From Desulfolutivibrio sulfoxidireducens (GTDB lineage: Bacteria > Desulfobacterota > Desulfovibrionia > Desulfovibrionales > Desulfovibrionaceae): a DNA stretch of 64,000 nucleotides. Below, piece after piece: positions 34,392 through 42,855 of the stretch; position 1 is the first letter of the stretch, and the number at the start of each line of letters is the position of its first letter. The notes beneath the pieces were generated by a model that saw only the letters and a program-made list of their open reading frames with translations, had not been told where the DNA came from and ran no database searches. A program made the position numbers and the translations under genes. Location: contig NZ_CP045508.1 in NCBI RefSeq assembly GCF_013376475.1, positions 3,880,001 through 3,944,000 on the forward strand. Direction: 5' to 3'.

Positions 34392-34443
34392 TCGCACGAA
34401 AACGCTTCCGGCCTTGGCCCGGAGCATGACAGGAAGGAAACTC

Positions 34444-34719
34444 ATGGCCAAAAACAAGGTGAAGATGGAAGGAATGCTGGAATTGCGCGAGGTGGTGGCC
34501 CGGCTGGAGGACGTTTTGTCGAACCTCAAGGCCGGAAGCATCTGCATGGCCGTGGGCGAAGACTGCGTGACGCTTCGGCCCACGAGCATCGTCTCCGTGT
34601 CCATGAAGGCCTCTCAGAAAAAGGACAAGGAGAAGTTCTCCCTGGAGCTGTCCTGGAAGATCGGCCGGGAGGCGGACACGGCCCCGGAGGCGCGCATCAC
34701 CAGCGGGGAAGCCGCCTGA
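34444..34719 (+). CDS. Amphi-Trp domain protein
   Basis: The 91-residue protein starts MAKNKVKMEGML after AGGAAGG. The pattern LRE(V)VARLEDVLSNLKAG, then VTLRPTSIVSVSMKASQKKDKEKFSLELSW matches the small amphi-Trp family, in which an amphipathic helix precedes a strand ending with Trp. The function of the family is not known. It lies in the ParA row. Confidence 0.7.
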   Translation: MAKNKVKMEGMLELREVVARLEDVLSNLKAGSICMAVGEDCVTLRPTSIVSVSMKASQKKDKEKFSLELSWKIGREADTAPEARITSGEAA

Positions 34720-34740
34720 CGCCGCTCACCGCGTCGGTGG

Positions 34741-34778
34741 AAAAAAGCGCGCCCCCCGCCGCATGCCGGGGGGCGCGC
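34741..34778 (-). terminator. Terminator for the minus-strand tandem-domain gene
   Basis: A 12-bp perfect stem GCGCGCCCCCCG / CGGGGGGCGCGC (34747-34758, 34767-34778), followed on the minus strand by TTTTTT (complement of 34741-34746). It lies 23 bases after the stop of the 34802 gene and may serve both strands. Confidence 0.85.
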
Positions 34779-34801
34779 GAAAACATGTCCCAACCCGGAC
34801 G

Positions 34802-35299
34802 TTACAGCCGCCCCGCCTCCCGCAAAACGCGCAGCCCCTTGGAGGACACCATGAGCCCCTTGGCCTTCTTGCCCTCCCCCCACTTGACGCGCACGCGCAA
34901 GAGATACCCCCTGGCGAACAAATCCTCCACGTCGTCCGCGTCGTAGAAACGGGCCTTCTTCTCGGGCATCATCCCCCGGTAACGCACGGTTTTCGAGAGA
35001 TGGAGCACGTCGTTTAAGATGTCCATGTGCTCGGGCTCGAGATCGTCGCCGGCGCGTCGGGCAACGGAGTCCTCCAGGACCCTGCGCCCCGTATCGGTCA
35101 GCCGCAGTCCCTTGACGCCCTTGCCGCAGGAGAAGGTCAGCTTGATCCATTCCAGAAAATCGTTGCGGACAAGCTCCTTGACGTCCTTTTCGTCATAGAG
35201 GAACGTATGCCGTCTGGGCATGGCCCCCTGATAGCGCTCCACGGCCAAAAACTCGGCGGCGGCCCGAATGATGCCGCGTTGCGCGGATGAAAGCTCCAT
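34802..35299 (-). CDS. Hypothetical protein with two tandem copies of one domain
   Basis: The 165-residue protein starts MELSSAQRGII. Residues about 10-76 and 93-160 are repeats: YQGAMPRRHTFLYDEKDV matches YRGMMPEKKARFYDADDV, and GVKGLRLTDTGRRVL matches KAKGLMVSSKGLRVL. Each copy looks like a winged helix with a final TxxGxxVL turn, as in small DNA-binding proteins. There is no signal or membrane helix. It may be a DNA-binding protein that presents both wings from one chain (inference). Confidence 0.65.
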   Translation of the reverse strand: MELSSAQRGIIRAAAEFLAVERYQGAMPRRHTFLYDEKDVKELVRNDFLEWIKLTFSCGKGVKGLRLTDTGRRVLEDSVARRAGDDLEPEHMDILNDVLHLSKTVRYRGMMPEKKARFYDADDVEDLFARGYLLRVRVKWGEGKKAKGLMVSSKGLRVLREAGRL

Positions 35300-35408
35300 G
35301 TCCCGCCTCCTGGCCCGTGGTCCACTTCTTCCTGGCCGCCAGTCGCAATCCGGCGCGCCGCGATGGCGAGAAAAGACCCGCGAAGAACCGGCCACGTTTT
35401 TTTCGCCC

Positions 35409-35436
35409 TTTACAATTGTCATGTTTTTGGTATGGA
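35409..35436 (+). promoter_or_regulatory. Predicted promoter of the RsbRD-dsrMKJOP unit
   Basis: TTTACA (35409-35414), a 16-base spacer, then TATGGA (35431-35436), in an AT-rich patch 40 bases before the RsbRD-like start. No other promoter-like element is seen before dsrM. Confidence 0.45.
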
Positions 35437-35474
35437 ATCAACCTGTTAGATGTTTGTGAAGAAAAGGACATTTC

Positions 35475-36014
35475 ATGTCTCCGACAAGCACGCTCCTGCT
35501 CCAAAAAAAAGATGCAATTCTGGACCGTTGGTTTGATCTGACGCTGGCCACCTATGCTCCGGAGACAGCCTATTTCTGGAAAAAGCAGAAGGACCCCTTC
35601 GCCAATCCCGTGGCCCATCGCTTCAAGTCCGGCATGCGCGGCACCCTCGACGCGTTGGCCGGGAACGACGAAACCCCCACGGCCGAGGTCTATGAACCGT
35701 TTCTGGACGAGATCGTCCGGGTGCGGGCCGTACAGGACTTCACGCCGTCACAGGCCCTGGCCTTCATCTATCTCCTCAAAAAGGCCGTCCGGGAGGCCTT
35801 GTGGGAGGAGGTGGCCGGGCAGGGTCTTTTCGTGGAGCTTTTCGGACTGGAGTCGCGCATCGACGTGCTGGCCCTCATCTCCCTTGACATCTATGGCAAA
35901 TGCCGGGAAAAGCTCTACCAACTCAGGATCAACCAGATCAACACCCAATATTCCAGGCTGCTCAAGCGGGCGGGGCTCGTTTGCGACTTTACTTCGGACG
36001 ATCCGGAGTGCTGA
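35475..36014 (+). CDS. RsbRD N-terminal domain protein upstream of dsrM
   Basis: The 179-residue helical protein starts MSPTSTLLLQKKD after AAAAGGA. LLQKKDAILDRWFDLTLATYAPET, then FANPVAHRF and the later helices match the RsbRD N-terminal domain, a globin-like non-heme fold of stressosome regulators. No STAS domain follows. It ends 37 bases before dsrM in the same direction, so it is probably co-transcribed and may regulate or assemble the Dsr membrane complex (inference). Confidence 0.8.
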   Translation: MSPTSTLLLQKKDAILDRWFDLTLATYAPETAYFWKKQKDPFANPVAHRFKSGMRGTLDALAGNDETPTAEVYEPFLDEIVRVRAVQDFTPSQALAFIYLLKKAVREALWEEVAGQGLFVELFGLESRIDVLALISLDIYGKCREKLYQLRINQINTQYSRLLKRAGLVCDFTSDDPEC

Positions 36015-36051
36015 AATCATCGCCATCAAACTTTTAACGAGGTGAGGGTCC

Positions 36052-37056
36052 ATGGCAGCGTTCTACTCCTTCTTCGTCGTTCTGGCACTTGTCGTGCTCG
36101 CCTGGGTGGGGGCCGGTGAGGCCGGGTGGAAGGGCCTGTTTGGGATATACATCCCATACCTGGCCTTTTTGGTGTTCGTTCTGGGATTTTTGTCCAAAGT
36201 CCTGGGATGGGCCAAACTCCCCGTGCCTTTCTGTATTCCGACCACCGGCGGCCAGCAGAAGTCGCTCCCGTGGATCAAGAACAGTCCATGGGACAACCCC
36301 TACAACGCCAGCGGCACGGTCATCCGCATGGCGCTCGAGGTGCTGACCTTCCGTTCCCTTTTCCGCAACACCTCGCTGTGCCTCAAGCAGGACGGCCCCA
36401 AGGTCGGCTACAGCTCGGCCAAGTGGCTGTGGCTCTTCGCCCTGATGTTCCACTACTCCTTCCTGCTCATTTTGATGCGCCATCTGCGCCTGTTCCTCAA
36501 TCCGGTGCCCATGCCCATCGAGAAATTGGAGTTCATGGACAGTATCCTGCAGATCGGCGTGCCCCTTCTGTACCAGACGGACCTGGTCATCGTGGCCGCC
36601 CTGCTCTTCCTGTTTCTGCGCCGGGTGTTCGATCCCAAGGTCAGCTACATCTCGATCATGTCCGACTACTTCCCCCTGTTCCTGATCCTGGGCATCGCCG
36701 TCTCCGGCATCTGGATGCGCTACATCGCCAAGGTGGACGTGATCGCCATCAAGCAACTGACCATGGGTCTGGTGACCTTCCACCCGATCATCCCCCAGGA
36801 TCCGATCCACGTGTCCTTCTATGTGCATATTTTCCTGGTGAGCATACTTTTCATCTACTTCCCGTTCTCCAAGCTCATGCACATGGGCGGCGTCTTCATG
36901 AGTCCGACCCGGGCCATGCCCAACTTCAGCCGCCGCCAGATGTGGGTCAACCCCTGGAACGATCCGGCCATCAAGCCGCATTCCTATGCGGCCTACGAGG
37001 ACGAATTCCGCGAGAAGATGATCGAGGTCGGGCTACCTGTGGACAAAAAGGCGTAA
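36052..37056 (+). CDS. dsrM: DsrM, membrane cytochrome b subunit of DsrMKJOP
   Basis: The 334-residue integral membrane protein is of the nitrate reductase gamma (NarI) type, with about five to six helices (AFYSFFVVLALVVLAWVGAG; PYLAFLVFVLGFLSKVLGW; LWLFALMFHYSFLLILMRH). His residues in MFHYS and KLMHMGG are candidates for heme b ligands. It links the menaquinone pool to DsrK, which reduces the DsrC trisulfide made during sulfite reduction. First gene of the five-gene complex. Length is normal. Confidence 0.95.
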   Translation: MAAFYSFFVVLALVVLAWVGAGEAGWKGLFGIYIPYLAFLVFVLGFLSKVLGWAKLPVPFCIPTTGGQQKSLPWIKNSPWDNPYNASGTVIRMALEVLTFRSLFRNTSLCLKQDGPKVGYSSAKWLWLFALMFHYSFLLILMRHLRLFLNPVPMPIEKLEFMDSILQIGVPLLYQTDLVIVAALLFLFLRRVFDPKVSYISIMSDYFPLFLILGIAVSGIWMRYIAKVDVIAIKQLTMGLVTFHPIIPQDPIHVSFYVHIFLVSILFIYFPFSKLMHMGGVFMSPTRAMPNFSRRQMWVNPWNDPAIKPHSYAAYEDEFREKMIEVGLPVDKKA

Positions 37057-37097
37057 GCGCCCAAACCCATATTTATTTTTGGTGAAAAGGAGCGATC

Positions 37098-38717
37098 ATG
37101 GCCAAGATCCCACCGCCAGAAGAGTTGATCAAAATCAACTACAGCACGCCGCCCAAAGCCTGGATGGACATGCTGCCCGAGTTCAAACCCGGGAATTTCA
37201 GCTATCCGGCGAAACCGGACATCCTCAAGTACCTGAACTTCCCCAACCCCCGGAACTGGTCGCCCACAGACGACGACTGGCAGCTTCCCGCGAACTGGAA
37301 GGAGATCATCACCGAGGGGTTCCGCGAGCGCCTGGACAAGTACCGCTCGTTCAGGATCTTCATGGATGTCTGCGTGCGTTGCGGGGCCTGCGCCGACAAG
37401 TGCCACTTTTTTATCGGCGGCGGCGACCCGAAGAACATGCCGGTGCTTCGGGCCGAGCTTTTGCGGTCCATCTATCGCGGCGATTTCACCATGGCCGGCA
37501 AGGTGCTGGGACGCCTGGCCGGGGCGCGCAAGCTCGAGACCGACGTGGTCAAGGAATGGTTCCTGTATTTCTACCAGTGTACGGAATGCCGCCGCTGTTC
37601 GCTTTTCTGCCCCTACGGCATCGACACCGCGGAAATCACCATGATGGCCCGGGAACTCCTGCATCTGGTCGGCTGCAACATCAACTGGATCATGGAGCCG
37701 GTGGCCAACTGCAACCGCACCGGTAACCACCTGGGCATCCAGCCCCATGCCTTCAAGGACATGGTGGACTTTTTGTGCGAGGACATCGAGACGGTCACGG
37801 GCGTGCGCATCGACCCCCCGCTGAACCGCAAGGGCGCCGAGATACTGTTTATCACCCCATCGGGAGACATTTTCGCCGATCCGGGCATCTACACCTTCAT
37901 GGGGTACCTGATCCTGTTCCACTACCTGGATCTGGACTACACCTGGAGCACCTACGCGTCGGAGGGCGGCAACTTCGGCCTTTTCACCTCCGACAAGATC
38001 ATGAAGAAGCTCAACGCCAAGATGTACCACGAGGCCAAACGCCTGGGCGTCAAGTGGATCCTTGGCGGCGAGTGCGGCCACATGTGGCGGGTCATCAACC
38101 AGTACATGCTGACCATGAACGGTCCGGCCGACTTCATGGAGACCCCGGTCTCGCCCATCACCGGCACCAGGTTCGACGCCGCGGCCGGGACCAAAATGCT
38201 GCATATCTGCGAATTCACGGCCGACCTGATCAAGAACAACAAGCTCAAGCTCGACCCCAGCCGCAACACCAACTTCAAGGTCACCTTCCATGACTCCTGC
38301 AACCCCGCCCGGGGCATGGGCCTTCTGGAAGAGCCCCGCTACATCATCAAGAACGTGGTTCCGGAATTCTACGAGATGCCCGACAACACCATCCGCGAGC
38401 AGACCTTCTGCTGCGGCGGCGGCGCGGGCTTAAACAACGAGGAATTCCTGGAGACGCGTCTGCGCGGCGGCCTGCCCCGGGGCAACGCGGTCAAATACGT
38501 GCAGGACAAGCACGGCGTGAACATGCTGGCCTGCGTCTGCGCCATCGACCGGGCCACCCTGCCGCCCCTGTGCGACTACTGGGCCCCCGGGGTGGGCGTG
38601 TGCGGCGTCCATGAACTGGTGTCCAACGCCCTGGTGCTTGACGGCGAGAAGGAACGGACCATGGATCTGCGCCAGAACCCGCTGCCCGGCTTCGAGTCTG
38701 AGGAGGAGGAGGAATAG
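37098..38717 (+). CDS. dsrK: DsrK, cytoplasmic iron-sulfur catalytic subunit
   Basis: The 539-residue protein is related to HdrD. Two [4Fe-4S] motifs lie near residues 91-180: CVRCGACADKCHFF and CTECRRCSLFCPYG. The C-terminal half has CCG-type cluster ligands (HDSCNPARG and TFCCGGGAG) for the special [4Fe-4S] centre thought to react with the DsrC disulfide. It is membrane-associated through DsrM. AAAAGGAG precedes the ATG. It ends two bases before dsrJ. Confidence 0.96.
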   Translation: MAKIPPPEELIKINYSTPPKAWMDMLPEFKPGNFSYPAKPDILKYLNFPNPRNWSPTDDDWQLPANWKEIITEGFRERLDKYRSFRIFMDVCVRCGACADKCHFFIGGGDPKNMPVLRAELLRSIYRGDFTMAGKVLGRLAGARKLETDVVKEWFLYFYQCTECRRCSLFCPYGIDTAEITMMARELLHLVGCNINWIMEPVANCNRTGNHLGIQPHAFKDMVDFLCEDIETVTGVRIDPPLNRKGAEILFITPSGDIFADPGIYTFMGYLILFHYLDLDYTWSTYASEGGNFGLFTSDKIMKKLNAKMYHEAKRLGVKWILGGECGHMWRVINQYMLTMNGPADFMETPVSPITGTRFDAAAGTKMLHICEFTADLIKNNKLKLDPSRNTNFKVTFHDSCNPARGMGLLEEPRYIIKNVVPEFYEMPDNTIREQTFCCGGGAGLNNEEFLETRLRGGLPRGNAVKYVQDKHGVNMLACVCAIDRATLPPLCDYWAPGVGVCGVHELVSNALVLDGEKERTMDLRQNPLPGFESEEEEE

Positions 38718-38719
38718 CC

Positions 38720-39136
38720 ATGTACCAGGGCAAATACATCATCCCCGGACTGATCGTCTTCTTGGCGCTGGTGCTTTTCCCGTTCGCGTACAACGCCGGA
38801 AGCGCCCCTTTCGAGGTCAAACTGGAACTCCCCAAAAACGCCTCGGAATGCATCGAGGCCAAAGAGGTCATGCGCGCCAGGCACATGCAGATTCTGGACG
38901 AATGGCGCGACAAGGTGGTCAGGGAGGACGTGCATGTCTTTGAGAACTCCAAAGGCAAGCGGTTCGACATCAGCCTGACCAACACCTGCATGAGCTGTCA
39001 CACGGACAAGGCCACGTTCTGCGACCGGTGCCACACCCCGGTGGGAGTTTCTCCCTACTGCTGGGACTGCCACAACCTGTCGCCCAAACAGGCCGGGCCC
39101 ATTCCTCCGGTTTCCCAGGATACCGGCGGTCACTAG
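38720..39136 (+). CDS. dsrJ: DsrJ, triheme periplasmic cytochrome c
   Basis: The 138-residue protein has an uncleaved N-terminal membrane anchor (GLIVFLALVLFPFAYNAG) and three heme sites: CMSCH, CDRCH and CWDCH. In the family the hemes have unusual ligation, including a His/Cys pair; the additional Cys next to CWDCH and other Cys are candidates. It exchanges electrons with periplasmic partners. It is two bases after dsrK and 39 before dsrO. Confidence 0.95.
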   Translation: MYQGKYIIPGLIVFLALVLFPFAYNAGSAPFEVKLELPKNASECIEAKEVMRARHMQILDEWRDKVVREDVHVFENSKGKRFDISLTNTCMSCHTDKATFCDRCHTPVGVSPYCWDCHNLSPKQAGPIPPVSQDTGGH

Positions 39137-39175
39137 GCCCACGCGCGGGACACAACCTCTGAAAGGGGACCATCA

Positions 39176-39949
39176 ATGAAAAGCAGCAGAAGAAAATTCC
39201 TGAAGCTGGCCGCGGTGTCCGCCCTCGGGTTGGGGGCCGGGCGGCTCGGCTTTCTGGGCGATGCCCCGGCCGTGGCCTCATCCGCTCCCGCAACGGGCGG
39301 CACCCCGGGCCAGCCTGTCGTGCACTGGGGCATGGCCATAGACACCACCAGGTTCAATCAGGAGCTGGTGGACGTCTGCGCCAAGGCCTGCCACACGTCG
39401 CACAACGTCCCGACCATCCCTGGCAAAAAGGGCATCAAATGGTTCTGGGGCGCGAACTTCGAGGAGACCTTCCCCACCGAGCACGGCCATTACCTGGCCG
39501 AGGACGTGGAACACCGGGTCTACCCGCTTTTGTGCAACCAGTGCGAGGACCCCATGTGCGTCCGGGTGTGCCCCACCCAGGCCACCTTCAAGCGCGACGA
39601 CGGCATCGTGATGATGGACTTCCACCGCTGTATCGGCTGCCGCTACTGCATGGCCGGCTGTCCGTTCGGGGCCCGGAGCTTCAACTTCCAGGACCCCCGT
39701 CCGTTTATCACGAACTTCAATCCGCTTTTCCCCACGCGGACACGCGGCGTGGTGGAAAAATGCAACTTCTGCGCCGAGCTTCTGGCCCAGCACAAGTTGC
39801 CGGCCTGTGTGGATGCCTCGGACGGCGCCCTGATCTTTGGCGACCTCAACGATCCCGAATCCGACATCCGCAAGGTCTTGCGGGAACGGTTCGCTCTGCG
39901 CCGCAAACCGGACGCCGGCACCAGCCCCAGCGTCTACTACCTGATGTGA
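39176..39949 (+). CDS. dsrO: DsrO, Tat-exported ferredoxin-like subunit
   Basis: The 257-residue protein opens with a twin-arginine signal (SSRRKFLKLAAVSALGLGAG), so it is folded before export through TatC. Cys clusters for several [4Fe-4S] centres follow: CNQCEDPMCVRVCP, CIGCRYCMAGCP and CNFCAELLAQHKLPAC, plus CAKAC near the N-terminus. It relays electrons between DsrJ and DsrP in the periplasm. It is close to the NrfC/HmcB family. Confidence 0.95.
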   Translation: MKSSRRKFLKLAAVSALGLGAGRLGFLGDAPAVASSAPATGGTPGQPVVHWGMAIDTTRFNQELVDVCAKACHTSHNVPTIPGKKGIKWFWGANFEETFPTEHGHYLAEDVEHRVYPLLCNQCEDPMCVRVCPTQATFKRDDGIVMMDFHRCIGCRYCMAGCPFGARSFNFQDPRPFITNFNPLFPTRTRGVVEKCNFCAELLAQHKLPACVDASDGALIFGDLNDPESDIRKVLRERFALRRKPDAGTSPSVYYLM

Positions 39950-39957
39950 GGTAAGCC

Positions 39958-41148
39958 ATGCTCGAAAAAGCACTCAAAGGTTCCCCGCGCTACTGGGGCC
40001 TGATCGTCGGCCTTTTGTGCGTCATCGGCCTGGGGGCTGGCTTCTGGATGTACCAGCTCACCAAGGGCCTGGTGATCACCGACCTAAGCCGCGACGTGTC
40101 CTGGGGCTTCTACATCGCCCAGCTCACGTACTTCGTCGGCGTGGCCGCCTCGGCGGTGATGCTGGTTCTGCCCTACTACTTCCACCATTTCAAAGACTTC
40201 TCCAAGATGATCATCCTTGGGGAATTTCTGGCCATCTCCTCGGTGCTCATGTGCATGCTCTTCGTGGTGGTGGATCTTGGGCAGCCCCAGCGGATGCTGA
40301 ACATCATCTTCCATCCCACGCCCAACTCGGTCCTTTTCTGGGACATGATCGTCCTTAACGGCTATCTGTTCTTAAACGCCATCATCGGCTGGGTGACCCT
40401 GCAGGCGTTTCGCAACGACATGGCCCCGCCCGCCTGGGTCAAGCCCCTGATCTACCTCTCGGTGATCTGGGCCTTCTCCATCCACACGGTGACGGCCTTT
40501 TTGTACGCCGGCCTGCCCGGCCGCCACTACTGGCTGACGGCCATCATGGCCGCCCGCTTCCTGGCCTCGGCCTTCTGCTCCGGCCCGGCCATCCTTTTGC
40601 TTCTGACCCTTCTGGTCCGGCGCCTGACCACCTTCGACCCGGGCAAGAAGGCCATCGACACCCTGGCCACGATCATCACCTACGCCATGTGCGTGAACGT
40701 GTTCTTCTTCCTGCTTGAGCTCTTCACCGCCTTCTACAGCAACATGCCCGGCCACATGGCCCCCATCGTGTATCTCTTCAAGGGATTCGACGGGGACACC
40801 ACCCTGGTGCCGTTCATGTGGACGGCGGCCGTTCTGGCCATCATCTCCCTGGCCATGCTCATCCCCTACCAGATACGCCAGAAGCGTCCGGCCCTGATCA
40901 CGGCGCTGATTTTCCTGGTCATCGCCTCCTGGATCGACAAGGGCATGGGGCTTATCGTGGCCGGTTTCGCGCCCAACCCCTTCGAGAAGGTCACCTCCTA
41001 CCTGCCCACGGTTCCCGAGCTGATGGTCGCGTCCATGGTCTTCGCCATCGGTGCCCTGGTGCTCACGGTGCTGTGGAAGGTGGCCCTTGGCGTCCGCTCC
41101 GAGGTCGAGGGCGGCAACCTCAGCATGGTGGCCCAGAAGTCCGAATAG
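39958..41148 (+). CDS. dsrP: DsrP, NrfD-type membrane subunit
   Basis: The 396-residue NrfD-family protein has about ten transmembrane helices (YWGLIVGLLCVIGLGAGFWM first). It begins eight bases after the dsrO stop, with GAGGTAAGCC as ribosome site. It exchanges electrons with menaquinone on the periplasmic side. It closes the operon, which ends at the terminator 41172-41207. Confidence 0.95.
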   Translation: MLEKALKGSPRYWGLIVGLLCVIGLGAGFWMYQLTKGLVITDLSRDVSWGFYIAQLTYFVGVAASAVMLVLPYYFHHFKDFSKMIILGEFLAISSVLMCMLFVVVDLGQPQRMLNIIFHPTPNSVLFWDMIVLNGYLFLNAIIGWVTLQAFRNDMAPPAWVKPLIYLSVIWAFSIHTVTAFLYAGLPGRHYWLTAIMAARFLASAFCSGPAILLLLTLLVRRLTTFDPGKKAIDTLATIITYAMCVNVFFFLLELFTAFYSNMPGHMAPIVYLFKGFDGDTTLVPFMWTAAVLAIISLAMLIPYQIRQKRPALITALIFLVIASWIDKGMGLIVAGFAPNPFEKVTSYLPTVPELMVASMVFAIGALVLTVLWKVALGVRSEVEGGNLSMVAQKSE

Positions 41149-41171
41149 CCGCCATCGTCACGCACATGCAG

Positions 41172-41207
41172 ACGGCCCGGCCCCCTTTCGGGGACCGGGC
41201 CGTTTTT
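41172..41207 (+). terminator. Rho-independent terminator after dsrP
   Basis: ACGGCCCGG with CCCC pairs with GGGG and CCGGGCCGT across a TTTC loop, followed by TTTT. One A bulges in the 3' arm. Confidence 0.9.
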
Positions 41208-41271
41208 CGTCGCGGGCCATGCCGCGGCCGTGAGGCGTGGGCAAAAATACGCGTAGCGCGCCTTGCGCGGC

Positions 41272-41850
41272 CTATTCCTCGTCGGCCAAAAGCTCCCGGC
41301 CCTCGCCGGGATAGATGCGCCGTTCGGCAAGGGGGGTGGGACGGTCGACCCGGGGCCATTTTCCCGGCTGCGGCTCGGCCCCTTCTTTGGTCACGTCCGA
41401 GGGCCGCTTGTCGGCCATGGCCGGATGGGCGCGGATGTCCACGCCCGGCACGGGACAGCTAAACTCGATGGCGATGTTGTTGGGATCGAAGGAATACACG
41501 GAAAAGATGAACCCGTGGTCGATGACCTCGGACACCCAGAACTGTGCCGCATCGAGCCGGTCCTTGATCTCGAACAGATCATTGCGGTCGCGCACGCCGA
41601 TGGCCACGTGATCGAAGGCGTAGGGTCCCGCGACCGGCACCCCGTGATCCTTTTCCGCAAGGGGGGCCACCCCGTCCCACTCGAAAAAGGCGATCATGTC
41701 CTGGGGGCTTATCTCGAAGAAATAGTGGCGGTATCCGGGGCGTCCCAGTCCGGCCACCAGACGCATGCCCAGAAGGTCGCGCCAGAACCGGATGGTGGCA
41801 TCCATGTCCCCGGTGGCCATGGCCAGGTGATTGATGCCGGTGTAGTGCAT
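41272..41850 (-). CDS. VOC-family (glyoxalase/bleomycin-resistance fold) protein
   Basis: The 192-residue protein starts MHYTGINHLAMATGDM after GGAGG. Residues 1-125 make the paired beta-alpha-beta-beta-beta modules of vicinal oxygen chelate proteins: INHLAMATGDMDATIRFW, then YAFDHVAIGVRDRND, ending with PNNIAIEFSC. Metal-ligand candidates are His8, His75-type residue in FDHVAI and Glu in IAIEFS. The substrate is unknown. A polar, probably disordered 50-residue tail follows. It ends the minus-strand row led from 49.5 kb, 55 bases after dapF. Confidence 0.8.
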   Translation of the reverse strand: MHYTGINHLAMATGDMDATIRFWRDLLGMRLVAGLGRPGYRHYFFEISPQDMIAFFEWDGVAPLAEKDHGVPVAGPYAFDHVAIGVRDRNDLFEIKDRLDAAQFWVSEVIDHGFIFSVYSFDPNNIAIEFSCPVPGVDIRAHPAMADKRPSDVTKEGAEPQPGKWPRVDRPTPLAERRIYPGEGRELLADEE

Positions 41851-41905
41851 GGCCTGGGGCCTCCTGGCCGAAACCGGCCGTGTCGCCCGCCGTCACCTGG
41901 CGGGG

Positions 41906-42766
41906 TTAGGGGTGCGAAAGGCCCATGGCGCCGAGGTCCATGTCGCCCCAGAACATCAGTTCGGCCGCGCCGCGAAGAAACGGCCCGCCCTCGCCCACGC
42001 GCACGCCGAGCACCTCGCCGCCCGAGGTGACCACCTCCACCTCGCCGCCCACCAGCCCCAGGGCTCCGGCCACCACGACCGAGGCCACGGCCCCCGTGCC
42101 GCAGGCATAGGTCTCGGCCTCCACCCCGCGCTCGTAGGTGCGCAGCCGCAAACGGCCGTGTCCCTCGACCTGGATGAAATTCACGTTGGTCCCGGCCGGG
42201 GCGAATTCCTCGTGGTAGCGCATGGCCCGTCCAAGCCCGGCCACGTCCAGGTCGGCCACATCCTCGCGCACGACCACGGCATGGGGCACGCCCGTGTCCA
42301 CGAAATGAAAGGGCACGGTCATGCCCTCCACCTCGAGTTCCATGCCCAAAAGCAGCCCCTTGGGCGTGGTCAGCCGCACCCGGACCTGGTTTGTTCCCGG
42401 AGAGACCTCGGCCTGGATGTCCCCGGCGTCGGTGCCCAGGACATGCACGGCCGGGGCCAGTCCGATGAGAAAGGCCAGCCTGGCCGCGCACCGGGCCCCG
42501 TTGCCGCACATCTCGGCCCGGGATCCGTCGGCGTTGTAAAAATGCCAGATGTAATCGGCCGTGGAGCCGGCCGGGGCCTCCTCCAGGAAGATGAGCCCGT
42601 CCGCGCCCACGCCGAAGGCCTTGCGGCAGACCTTGGTCGCCCATTCGGCCATGGCGACCACAGGCACCCGGGCCTGGCGATTGTCGATCAACGCGAAGTC
42701 GTTGCCGCACCCCTGCATCTTGAAAAAAGGAATCGTCCGCCCCGTGCCCGGCATGTCGAAGTCCAT
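41906..42766 (-). CDS. dapF: Diaminopimelate epimerase
   Basis: The 286-residue protein starts MDFDMPGTGRTIPFF, with GAGGAG seven bases upstream. The two catalytic Cys are in ADGSRAEMCGNGARCAA and ETYACGTGAVAS; GCGNDFALID is the N-terminal signature. It converts LL- to meso-diaminopimelate for lysine and peptidoglycan synthesis. It sits inside a signalling gene row with no other dap genes, an unusual setting. Confidence 0.96.
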   Translation of the reverse strand: MDFDMPGTGRTIPFFKMQGCGNDFALIDNRQARVPVVAMAEWATKVCRKAFGVGADGLIFLEEAPAGSTADYIWHFYNADGSRAEMCGNGARCAARLAFLIGLAPAVHVLGTDAGDIQAEVSPGTNQVRVRLTTPKGLLLGMELEVEGMTVPFHFVDTGVPHAVVVREDVADLDVAGLGRAMRYHEEFAPAGTNVNFIQVEGHGRLRLRTYERGVEAETYACGTGAVASVVVAGALGLVGGEVEVVTSGGEVLGVRVGEGGPFLRGAAELMFWGDMDLGAMGLSHP

Positions 42767-42855
42767 AGGTCCGCTCCTCGCATCATCATCTTCATGCATG
42801 CATAGCAGATGGGGCCCGGCTCGTCGAGACGGGCGCGGCGGGGCCAGGCGGCCCC

